DNA of 33,074 nt from Pseudomonadota bacterium (lineage in GTDB: Bacteria > Pseudomonadota > Gammaproteobacteria > Burkholderiales > Rhodocyclaceae): assembly GCA_018241725.1 (NCBI GenBank), contig JAFEDI010000053.1:1-33074 (forward strand). The letters run 5' to 3'. A program made the position numbers and the translations under genes. The notes beneath the pieces were generated by a model that was not told the DNA's origin, did no database searches, and worked only from the letters and a program-made list of their open reading frames with translations. Shown piece after piece: positions 16,138 through 23,216 of this stretch (its first letter is position 1; every line of letters begins with the position of its first letter).

Positions 16138-16512
16138 ATGACTAAAAAAATACTGATTGCCGATGACGAGCAGAACATCGTCATTTCCTTGGAGTTCCTG
16201 ATGAAGCGCGAGGGCTTCACCGTGTGCATCGCCAGCGATGGGCAGGAAGCACTCGATCTGGTGCGCAGAGAAGTGCCTGATCTGGTGCTGCTCGACGTGA
16301 TGATGCCGCGCAAGAACGGCTACGAGGTGTGCCAGGAAATCCGCGCCGAGCCTGCGCTGCAGGGGACACGTATCCTGATGCTGACCGCAAAGGGGCGCGA
16401 GACCGAGGTGGCCAAGGGGCTGGCGATGGGCGCCGATGCCTATATGACCAAGCCGTTCTCCACGCGGGAACTGGTGGCCAAGGTCAAGGCCTTGCTGGAG
16501 CTCCCGGCTTGA
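16138..16512 (+). CDS. Single-domain response regulator (CheY-like)
   Basis: Receiver of 124 residues with no output domain. The acidic pair D9-D10, phosphoacceptor D53 (LVLLDVMMPRKNG), T83 and K105 (YMTKPFS) are all present, so it should accept phosphate from the CrbS-like kinase 74 bases upstream. The start at 16138 has GAGGGAGGGG before it. In Vibrio and Pseudomonas the matching regulators (CrbR, ErdR) are LuxR-type DNA-binding proteins; here the output must run through protein contact or another regulator elsewhere. The stop lies 44 bases before the start of the next gene. Confidence 0.93.
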   Translation: MTKKILIADDEQNIVISLEFLMKREGFTVCIASDGQEALDLVRREVPDLVLLDVMMPRKNGYEVCQEIRAEPALQGTRILMLTAKGRETEVAKGLAMGADAYMTKPFSTRELVAKVKALLELPA

Positions 16513-16556
16513 GCCCCGTCGAAGGGGACAAGGCGCGTCGTTCGGGAGGTTTCATC

Positions 16557-18722
16557 GTGAGTGTCAAATCCAGGCAGGGGCTGGCGATCCTGGCCGCCTG
16601 CGCATTGGTCGTGGGCGTTCTTGCGGTGACCGGCGTTGCCCTGTGGCGCGATCTCGCACCCGCCGAGCGTGAAGTGCTGGAGCCTATCCTCAACCCCCGC
16701 ATCGGCCTGCTGATCATGATCGGACTGGTGGGGGCCGGGGCCGCCGCTGCGCTGATGAGGTCCTTCGCAGAGGAGGCCTTCATGGCGCCGGCCAAGCTGG
16801 CCGACGAAGTCGGGTTGATCGTCGGCACCGATCCAGCCCGCCGGGTCAAGCCGATGGGGTCGCCGGAGCTGCAGCGCATCGCTGAGTCGGTCAATCAACT
16901 GGCGGACCAGCGGCGTAGCCTGCAGGAGGACGTGGAGGTGCGCATCGTCGAGGCCCGTCGCTCTGTGGAGGAGGAGCGCAACCGGCTGGCGGCGTTGATG
17001 TCCGAGCTCAACCAGAGCGTCGTCGTCTGCAATCTCGACGGCCGCATCCTGCTCTACAACAACCGTGCCCGCCTGCAGTTCAAGGCCATGTCGGACACCC
17101 CGACGGCGGCGGGGGGCGGGGAGATCATCGGGCTCGGTCGCTCGATCTACATGGTTTTCGAGCGCAGCCTGATCGCCCATGCCCTTGAAAGCGTGCAGGA
17201 GCGCATCCGCCAGCGCAGCGCCCAGCCGGTGGCGAATTTCGTGACCACCACCCGTGCCGGCCAGCTGCTGCGCGTGCAGATGGCGCCGGTGCTGGGCAGC
17301 GGGGAGGCGGAGGGCGAGCCGACCGTTTCAGGCTTCGTGTTGATGCTCGACAACATCACGCGCAACTTCGAGGTGGAAACCCGCCGCGACCAGATGCTGC
17401 ATACCCTCACCGAGGGCAGCCGTTCGGCGCTGGCCAACCTGCGGGCGGCGGCGGAGATGCTGGAATACCCGGACCTCGACGCCGAACTGAAGGACCGCTT
17501 CCTGAAAGTGATCCGTGACGAGGTGCAGGGCATGAGCACGCGCCTTGACGAGACGGCCAATGCCTTTGCCGACTCCCTCAAGACCCGCTGGCCCCTCGAC
17601 GAGATGCTGGGCGCCGACCTGATCGCTGCGGCTCAGCGGCGTATCGAGAAGAAGCTGGGGCTGCCTACCAAGCTGGAGGATGTGGACGCGCAGGTGTGGG
17701 TAAAGGTGGACAGCTTCTCGCTGCTTCAGGCCATCGGCTACCTGGCCAGCCGCCTGTCCGACGAGTTCGAGGTGCGCGAGGTGCGGTTCCGCCTCAGTGC
17801 CGCCGGGCGCCTGGCTCACCTGGACCTGATCTGGTCTGGCCAGGCGATGAGCACCGAGACGGTGATGGCCTGGGAACTGGAGCCCATGACCTTTGCCGGC
17901 GAGAACTCGCCGTTGACGGTACGCGACGTGATTGAGCGCCACGACGGCGAGATCTGGCTGCAGCGGGAGAAGACCCAGCACCGCGCCTTCTTCCGCCTGC
18001 TGCTGCCATCGGCGATCCCCCAGGAACAACTCGAGGCTGCGGCCTACCTGAAGGGCGACAGCCGGCCCGAATACTACGATTTCGACCTCTTCAAGCAGAC
18101 GCCGGCGAGCCACGAGCTGGACGACTGCCCGTTGTCGGAACTGACCTTCACGGTCTTCGACACGGAAACCACCGGGCTCAATCCCTCGGAAGGCGATGAG
18201 ATCATCCAGATCGGCGCGACCCGCATCGTCAATGGCAAGCTGCGCAAGTCGGAATCCTTCGACCAGTTGGTGGACCCGCAGCGTGAATTGCCGGAGGCGT
18301 CGACCAGGATTCACGGCATCACGCCGGACATGCTTGCTGGCCAGCCAACGATGGGCAAGGTGCTGCCGGCTTTTCACGCTTTTGCGGAAGACACCGTGTT
18401 GGTGGCCCACAACGCGGCCTTCGACATGCGCTTCCTGCAACTGAAGGAGGCGAGCACTGGCATCCGCTTTGCGCAGCCGGTGCTCGATACGCTGCTGCTG
18501 TCGGCTGTGCTGCATCCATCCCAGGAGTCCCACCGCCTCGAAGCGATCAGCGAGCGAATGGGGGTCAGCGTGATGGGGCGGCATACCGCGCTGGGGGACG
18601 CGATCGTCACCGGCGAGGTGTTTCTGCGCATGATCCCGCTGCTGGCAGAAATGGGCATCAGGACGCTCGGCGAGGCTCGCCGTGCGTCCGAGAAAACCTA
18701 TTACGCGCGGGTCAGGTACTGA
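16557..18722 (+). CDS. Membrane pseudokinase fused to a DEDDh 3'-5' exonuclease
   Basis: Protein of 721 residues with a GTG start at 16557 and GGGAGG seven bases upstream. In order: two transmembrane helices (about 8-28, 46-66) around a very short periplasmic loop, a HAMP-like region (70-120), a PAS-like domain (150-270, SVVVCNLDGRILLYNNRAR), a region aligning with a histidine kinase DHp/ATPase core (275-490), and a DnaQ/PolC-type exonuclease (530-700). The exonuclease residues D535, E537 (FDTETTG), D623 (HNAAFDMRF), H676 and D681 are all present. The kinase part looks dead: E286 stands where the phospho-His is expected (LTEGSRSAL for SHELRTPL), R399 replaces the N-box Asn, and the glycine boxes are lost. 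Genes annotated as DNA polymerase III epsilon-like with this layout occur near CrbS-type loci as far as I recall; no function is known to me. It probably degrades a nucleic acid or signal nucleotide under control of the receiver or sensor. Confidence 0.88.
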   Translation: MSVKSRQGLAILAACALVVGVLAVTGVALWRDLAPAEREVLEPILNPRIGLLIMIGLVGAGAAAALMRSFAEEAFMAPAKLADEVGLIVGTDPARRVKPMGSPELQRIAESVNQLADQRRSLQEDVEVRIVEARRSVEEERNRLAALMSELNQSVVVCNLDGRILLYNNRARLQFKAMSDTPTAAGGGEIIGLGRSIYMVFERSLIAHALESVQERIRQRSAQPVANFVTTTRAGQLLRVQMAPVLGSGEAEGEPTVSGFVLMLDNITRNFEVETRRDQMLHTLTEGSRSALANLRAAAEMLEYPDLDAELKDRFLKVIRDEVQGMSTRLDETANAFADSLKTRWPLDEMLGADLIAAAQRRIEKKLGLPTKLEDVDAQVWVKVDSFSLLQAIGYLASRLSDEFEVREVRFRLSAAGRLAHLDLIWSGQAMSTETVMAWELEPMTFAGENSPLTVRDVIERHDGEIWLQREKTQHRAFFRLLLPSAIPQEQLEAAAYLKGDSRPEYYDFDLFKQTPASHELDDCPLSELTFTVFDTETTGLNPSEGDEIIQIGATRIVNGKLRKSESFDQLVDPQRELPEASTRIHGITPDMLAGQPTMGKVLPAFHAFAEDTVLVAHNAAFDMRFLQLKEASTGIRFAQPVLDTLLLSAVLHPSQESHRLEAISERMGVSVMGRHTALGDAIVTGEVFLRMIPLLAEMGIRTLGEARRASEKTYYARVRY

Positions 18723-18732
18723 GGCCATGGAA

Positions 18733-20154
18733 ATGTCCGGGGCTGTAACGGGCGTGCGTACCGGCAGCCTGGGGGCTCTCTTGCGCCGTGTGCCGGTGGC
18801 CGTCTCGCCTGAAACCAGTGTCCGGGATGCTCTCGGCCGCATGTGCGTGGCGCGCGTCGGCACGGTGGTGGTGACCGATCCGCTGCGCAGCCTGCCGCTG
18901 GGCATCCTGACCCAGCGCGATGCGCTGCAGCGGGTGGCGCTGCCGGCTGGTAACCTCGACGAAGCGGTGGCTGGCGTCATGACTGGTGGCGTGGTTGCGC
19001 TGCCGCTCGACGCCAGCGTGCATCAGGCCCGGCTGACCCTCGCGCGCCATGGCCTGCGGCACCTGGTGGTGGTGGATGACGAGGGGCGTTTTGCAGGTGT
19101 GCTGTGCAGCGGCGACCTCTATGCGCGCGGGCGGCGGGTAACCGATGACCTGATCGAGACGATCCACGCTGTCGATGGCCCCGAGGCCCTCGCGGCGGCG
19201 GCGCAGCGCTTGCGCGCGGAGGCCGCAGGGCGCGTGGACACGGGTGAGGGAGCACAGCAGTTGGGGGAGTGGGTCTCCATCCTCAACGATCTGATCGTGC
19301 AGAAGGCCATCGAGCTGACCGAAGGCGAGTTCGAACTGCCGCTTGTGCGCTGGTGCTGGCTGGGTTTCGGTTCGGAAGGGCGGCTCGAGCAGACCCTGGC
19401 CACGGATCAGGACAATGGCCTGGTCTTCCTGCCGGGAGGGCGGGACGACACCGATGCGCTACGTGCCCGTTTCCTGCCGTTTGCGCAGCGCATCAATGGG
19501 CTGCTCGATGCCTGCGGCTATCCTCTGTGCCGTGGCGGGATCATGGCCGGTAACCCGCGCTGGTGCCTGTCCGTGGATGAATGGCGGGGACAGTTCGCCG
19601 AATGGATGTGCGCGGCCAGCCCGGAGAGCCTGCTCAACGGCACGATCTTCTTCGATCTGCGCGCGCTGGCCGGCGACGCCGCGCTGGCGTCCGGCCTGAT
19701 GCGCTGGCTGCTGGACAGTGCATCAGACAACGGGCTGTTCCTGCGCCATATGGCCGCCGATGCGCTGCGCAGCGGGCTTCCCCTGGGGCGGGTGCGTGAT
19801 TTCGTCGTCGATCGCCGTAGCGGCCTGCTCGACCTGAAGCGCGACGGCAGCCGGCCCTTCGTCGATGCGGCGCGCATCCTTGCCTTGTCGCTGGGGATTG
19901 GCGATACCTCGACGGTCGGGCGCCTGCGCGCAACGGGGGCCGCGCTGGGCTGGGCTCCGCGCGACGTGGAAGCCTTCGTGGAGGCCTTCGATTTCATCCA
20001 GCTGTTGCGTCTGCGCCGCCAGCGGGCGGCAACCCACCCGCCGAACCAGGTGGCGCCGGCCGAGCTCAACGAGATGGAGCGGGCCCGCCTGAAAGAATCC
20101 TTCCGCCAGGGGCGCCGCCTGCAGCAGTTGCTTGCGCTGCGCTACCAACTATGA
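18733..20154 (+). CDS. CBS-domain DUF294 putative nucleotidyltransferase
   Basis: Protein of 473 residues. ATG 18733 is chosen because GAGG lies eight bases upstream; ATG 18727 is the alternative. A pair of CBS domains spans about residues 10-125 (VSPETSVRDALGRM, then LRHLVVVDDEGRFAGVL); such pairs bind adenine nucleotides. A DUF294 nucleotidyltransferase-like domain follows, with G213-S214-EGRLEQTLATDQDN carrying the D225-x-D227 metal pair, and a helical DUF294 C-terminal domain (about 330-465). The set resembles the GlnD-type transferase fold, so it may nucleotidylate a protein or small molecule in response to ATP/AMP levels. It begins ten bases after the exonuclease gene, clearly in one operon. 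The substrate is unknown; the CrbR or exonuclease neighbours are guesses. Confidence 0.9.
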   Translation: MSGAVTGVRTGSLGALLRRVPVAVSPETSVRDALGRMCVARVGTVVVTDPLRSLPLGILTQRDALQRVALPAGNLDEAVAGVMTGGVVALPLDASVHQARLTLARHGLRHLVVVDDEGRFAGVLCSGDLYARGRRVTDDLIETIHAVDGPEALAAAAQRLRAEAAGRVDTGEGAQQLGEWVSILNDLIVQKAIELTEGEFELPLVRWCWLGFGSEGRLEQTLATDQDNGLVFLPGGRDDTDALRARFLPFAQRINGLLDACGYPLCRGGIMAGNPRWCLSVDEWRGQFAEWMCAASPESLLNGTIFFDLRALAGDAALASGLMRWLLDSASDNGLFLRHMAADALRSGLPLGRVRDFVVDRRSGLLDLKRDGSRPFVDAARILALSLGIGDTSTVGRLRATGAALGWAPRDVEAFVEAFDFIQLLRLRRQRAATHPPNQVAPAELNEMERARLKESFRQGRRLQQLLALRYQL

Positions 20155-20232
20155 GTCATATGGCCGGACGCTATACTCGGGCCTTGTCCGGGTCCGCCAG
20201 TCAGACGCCGTCGCCGCACAGGGGAGTGATGC

Positions 20233-20496
20233 ATGAGTGATATCGACGCGAGAAGGCAGGCCTACTGGAGGGCCACGCTGCGCCTCACCGGCGCCTTGCT
20301 GCTGCTGTGGGCCGCAGTCAGTTTCCTGCCAGCCTGGTTTGCTGGAGAGCTGAATACCGTCGACTTCATGGGCTGGCCACTCGGTTTCTACATGGCCGCC
20401 CAGGGAGCGTTGCTCATATTCCTGGCGATCGTCTGGGTCTATGCGAACTGGATGGATCGGCTCGATCGCCGGTTCGGTGTGCGCGACGATCGCTGA
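20233..20496 (+). CDS. DUF4212 small subunit of a sodium/solute symporter
   Basis: Protein of 87 residues with AGGGGAG before the start. It has two transmembrane helices (about 15-35 and 47-73) and the family pattern YWRATLRLTGALLLLWAAVS...PLGFYMAAQG...VYANWMDRLDRRFGV. Proteins of this family are encoded directly before VC_2705-type symporters and are annotated as their small subunit. It lies 12 bases before the symporter gene, so translational coupling is likely. Confidence 0.93.
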   Translation: MSDIDARRQAYWRATLRLTGALLLLWAAVSFLPAWFAGELNTVDFMGWPLGFYMAAQGALLIFLAIVWVYANWMDRLDRRFGVRDDR

Positions 20497-20508
20497 GGCC
20501 CCTGCCGG

Positions 20509-22545
20509 ATGACTTCCCTTGCCGCGTTCTCCCGCCGTCTGCGTCGTTATTACCTGCTCTATTCCCTCGGTTTCGTGGCCTTCGTCGGCTTGCTGGCGGT
20601 GGGGGAGCGTTTCGGGCTGACGCCCCACTGGATCGGACAGATCTTCCTGTTCGCGACGATTGCCATCTACGCGTCGATCGGCGTGATGAGCCGCACCTCA
20701 GACGTGTCTGAATACTATGTTGCCGGCCGGCGCGTTCCGGCAGTGTTCAACGGCATGGCTACCGCGGCGGACTGGATGAGCGCCGCGTCCTTCATCGGCC
20801 TGGCCGGCACCCTGTATTACGCCGGTTTCGAGGGCCTGGCCTTCGTGATCGGATGGACTGGCGGCTATGTGCTGGTGGCGATCCTGCTGGCGCCATACCT
20901 GCGCAAGTTCGGCCAGTTCACCATCCCGGACTTCCTCGGCGCACGCTATGAAGGGCATTTCGCGCGGGTTGTCGGTGTGTTCGCCGGCGTGCTGGCCAGT
21001 TTCGTGTATGTCGTCGCGCAGATCTACGGCGTCGGCCTGATCACCAGCCGCTTCATCGGCATCGAGTTCGAGATCGGCGTGTTCGTCGGCCTGGCCGGCG
21101 TGCTGGTGTGCTCCTTCCTCGGGGGCATGAAGGCGGTGACCTGGACCCAGGTCGCCCAGTACGTGATCCTGATCGTCGCCTATCTGGTGCCGGTGACCAT
21201 CTTGTCCTACAAGATCACCGGCGTGCCGGTGCCCCAGGCGGTGTATGGCCGGGTGCTGCAGGAGCTGGGCGTGAAGGAGCTCGAACTGTTTTCCGAGCCG
21301 CGGGAGAACGCCGTACATGCCCAGTACCGGGCGCGGGCCGACGAGTACGCGCGGAAGATCGCCGATCTGCCCGAGTCGCTGGCAGCCGAGCGCATCACGC
21401 AAGTCCAGCGCGTGAATGAGCTGCGCATCACCGGTGCATCGGCGCGGGAGATCGCCGCCGCCGAGCGCGCTTTGCGGGATCTGCCGCACTCGCCCGACGA
21501 GGCGCGTCTGAAGTGGGAGAAAGTCCGCCAGGACAGCCTTGCGAGATCCGTCAATCCGGTGGCCCATGCGGAGGCCTTTCCCGGCAACGATGCACAAAGC
21601 AAGGCAAGTGCGCGCAATAATTTTCTTGCGCTGGCTTTTGTGCTGATGGTGGGTACGGCGGCGCTGCCCCACATCCTGACCCGCTACTACACCACGCCGA
21701 CAGTTCGCGAGGCGCGCCACTCAGTGTTCTGGTCGCTGTTCTTCATCTCCCTGCTGTACCTGACTGCACCGGCCTACGCGGTCCTGGCGAAGTGGGAGGT
21801 GTACAGCAACCTGGTCGGCTCCAGCATCGCGACACTGCCCCATTGGGTGGCATCGTGGGCGCGCACGGGTCTGGTGCGGGTGGAGGACATCAATGGCGAC
21901 GGCATCCTGCAACTGGCAGAGTTGTCCATCAACAGCGATGCGATCCTGCTGCTGGTGCCCGAGATCGCCGGCCTGCCTTACGTGGTGTCGGGCCTGGTGG
22001 CGGCGGGCGGACTCGCTGCGGCGCTGTCCACCGCGGACGGGCTGCTGCTGACCATCTCCCACGCCCTGTCCCACGATCTGTACTATCAGATGATCAATCC
22101 CCACGCGTCCACCCAGCGCCGCCTGGTGATTACTAAGTCGCAGCTGCTGGTGGTGGCGGTGGTTGCTGCATGGGTGGCGTCGATGCGGCCGGACAGCATC
22201 CTGTTCATGGTCGGCCTGGCCTTCTCGATTGCCGCGTCGGCCTTTTTCCCGGCGCTGGTGCTCGGCATCTTCTGGAAACGGGCCAACAAGTGGGGAGCGG
22301 TGGCCGGTATGGTGGCCGGTCTGGGCGTCACGTTGTTCTACATCGCGCGGACCCATACCTTTTTCGGCGGCAGCATGGAGGCGGCCTGGTTCGACATCAA
22401 TCCGATTTCCTGCGGCGTCTTCGGCGTGCCGGTGGGCTTCATTGTCACCGCCGTCGTCAGCCTGCTGACCCCGCCTCCATCGGCCGAGGTGCAGGCTCTG
22501 GTGGACTTCGTGCGGCAGCCGGACGGGGAGGGCCAATCGAGATGA
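20509..22545 (+). CDS. Sodium/solute symporter, VC_2705 family (acetate-type uptake)
   Basis: Inner membrane transporter of 678 residues. It has the SSS family signatures (VSEYYVAGRRVPAVFNGMA, GLAALSTADGLLL-type segment) and about 13 helices; close relatives of ActP carry acetate and short monocarboxylates with Na+ or H+. Two unusual parts stand out. Residues about 258-360 are a charged helical insert between membrane segments (RADEYARKIADLPESLAAER). Residues 460-471 read DINGDGILQLAE, a full EF-hand calcium loop. The protein follows the DUF4212 subunit and completes the sensor cluster, which supports acetate or a similar acid as substrate. It is long for the family as I remember it, mainly because of the insert. 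Confidence 0.92.
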   Translation: MTSLAAFSRRLRRYYLLYSLGFVAFVGLLAVGERFGLTPHWIGQIFLFATIAIYASIGVMSRTSDVSEYYVAGRRVPAVFNGMATAADWMSAASFIGLAGTLYYAGFEGLAFVIGWTGGYVLVAILLAPYLRKFGQFTIPDFLGARYEGHFARVVGVFAGVLASFVYVVAQIYGVGLITSRFIGIEFEIGVFVGLAGVLVCSFLGGMKAVTWTQVAQYVILIVAYLVPVTILSYKITGVPVPQAVYGRVLQELGVKELELFSEPRENAVHAQYRARADEYARKIADLPESLAAERITQVQRVNELRITGASAREIAAAERALRDLPHSPDEARLKWEKVRQDSLARSVNPVAHAEAFPGNDAQSKASARNNFLALAFVLMVGTAALPHILTRYYTTPTVREARHSVFWSLFFISLLYLTAPAYAVLAKWEVYSNLVGSSIATLPHWVASWARTGLVRVEDINGDGILQLAELSINSDAILLLVPEIAGLPYVVSGLVAAGGLAAALSTADGLLLTISHALSHDLYYQMINPHASTQRRLVITKSQLLVVAVVAAWVASMRPDSILFMVGLAFSIAASAFFPALVLGIFWKRANKWGAVAGMVAGLGVTLFYIARTHTFFGGSMEAAWFDINPISCGVFGVPVGFIVTAVVSLLTPPPSAEVQALVDFVRQPDGEGQSR

Positions 22546-22549
22546 TTTC

Positions 22550-22571
22550 AAAAAAAGCTTTGACTTTTTTT
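22550..22571 (+). terminator. A/T-rich hairpin with T run after the symporter gene
   Basis: AAAAAAAG (22550-22557) and CTTTTTTT (22564-22571) are perfect complements with loop CTTTGA. It begins five bases after the symporter stop. The stem is weak (one G-C pair), so termination may be partial. It also contains the tRNA -35 box. Confidence 0.4.
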
Positions 22572-22587
22572 AAATCTAATATATATT
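22560..22587 (+). promoter_or_regulatory. Sigma-70 promoter of tRNA-Ser
   Basis: TTGACT (22560-22565) and TATATT (22582-22587) are spaced by 16 bases. Transcription would start near 22594, eight bases before the mature tRNA. The setting is strikingly AT-rich compared with the rest of the window. Confidence 0.8.
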
Positions 22588-22601
22588 GCCGCCTCCACTT
22601 A

Positions 22602-22692
22602 GGAGAGGTGGATGAGCGGTTTAAGTCGCACGCCTGGAAAGCGTGTTCAGGGTAATACCCTGACGCGGGTTCGAATCCCGCCCTCTCCGCCA
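22602..22692 (+). tRNA. tRNA-Ser (GGA)
   Basis: The 91-base gene has a perfect acceptor stem GGAGAGG/CCTCTCC (22602-22608 with 22682-22688), discriminator G and encoded CCA (22690-22692). The anticodon stem CACGC/GCGTG encloses loop CTGGAAA with anticodon GGA at 22636-22638. A long variable arm (TTCAGGGTAATACCCTGA region) and the T loop GGTTCGAAT mark a class II serine tRNA. It reads UCC and UCU codons. Confidence 0.98.
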
Positions 22693-22700
22693 AATTCAGA

Positions 22701-22724
22701 AAACGCCCCGGAAGGGGCGTTTTT
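22701..22724 (+). terminator. Intrinsic terminator of tRNA-Ser
   Basis: AAACGCCCC (22701-22709), loop GGAA and GGGGCGTTT (22714-22722) make a nine-base-pair stem ending in a run of T's. It begins nine bases after the tRNA CCA end. Confidence 0.93.
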
Positions 22725-22754
22725 GCTATGTACCGACCGAAGAGGCTTCCGTCC

Positions 22755-23210
22755 ATGCTGAGCGTCCGTGCGATCCTTCGAGCTTTACTGCTGTGTGTGT
22801 TCATATCGGGAATGGCGGTGCCGGCGTTCGCCAATGAACACGGTGGAGGAGAAGGGGGGGGCGGTGAGTTCGTGCCGCTGGAGGTGATCACCACCAATCT
22901 GGCGCCGGATCCGGGCGGGGAAAGCCATTTCATCCAGATCGCGATCACCCTCCGCCTCAGCGACCCGGCGATGGGGTCGATCATCACCGCCTACATGCCG
23001 ATCATCCGCCACAAGATCCTGCTGCTGCTCGGTTCCCATTCGGGGGCGGAGTTGAAGACGACCGAGGCTCGCGAAGACCTCGTCGAAGAGGTCAAGGATG
23101 CCGTCAACTCCACCATCGGCACTCCGGGCAGGATCGACAAGCAGGGGCGCCGCAAGCCGGCCGAGGGGCCAGTCAAGCACGCGCTGTTCACATCCTTCAT
23201 CGTCCAGTAA
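22755..23210 (+). CDS. Orphan FliL-domain protein
   Basis: Protein of 151 residues. The start at 22755 (MLSVRAILRALLLCVF) follows AGAGG; the earlier in-frame ATG at 22728 lies against the tRNA terminator and lacks a ribosome site. A signal peptide or single membrane anchor is followed by a Gly/Glu stretch (EHGGGEGGGGEF) and then a FliL domain: FVPLEVITTNLAP, HFIQIAITLRLSDPAM, YMPIIRHKILLLLGS and the ending ALFTSFIVQ. FliL supports the flagellar stator at the inner membrane; here the predicted cleavage site near VPAFA|NE hints at a periplasmic product. No flagellar gene is nearby, so its partner is unclear. It converges with the LysR gene, leaving six bases. Confidence 0.85.
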   Translation: MLSVRAILRALLLCVFISGMAVPAFANEHGGGEGGGGEFVPLEVITTNLAPDPGGESHFIQIAITLRLSDPAMGSIITAYMPIIRHKILLLLGSHSGAELKTTEAREDLVEEVKDAVNSTIGTPGRIDKQGRRKPAEGPVKHALFTSFIVQ

Positions 23211-23216
23211 TACGGC

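Noticed and set aside
20172-20177. TATACT as -10 box of an internal promoter for the DUF4212-symporter pair
   Set aside because: No acceptable -35 box at 16-18 bases; only two of six positions match.
22602-22692. tRNA-Ser as an attachment site of an integrated element
   Set aside because: No integrase, no repeated tRNA 3' end and no change to foreign gene content on either side.
22728-22754. Earlier ATG start for the FliL-domain gene
   Set aside because: It abuts the tRNA terminator and has no ribosome site, while ATG 22755 has AGAGG upstream and gives a clean signal peptide.
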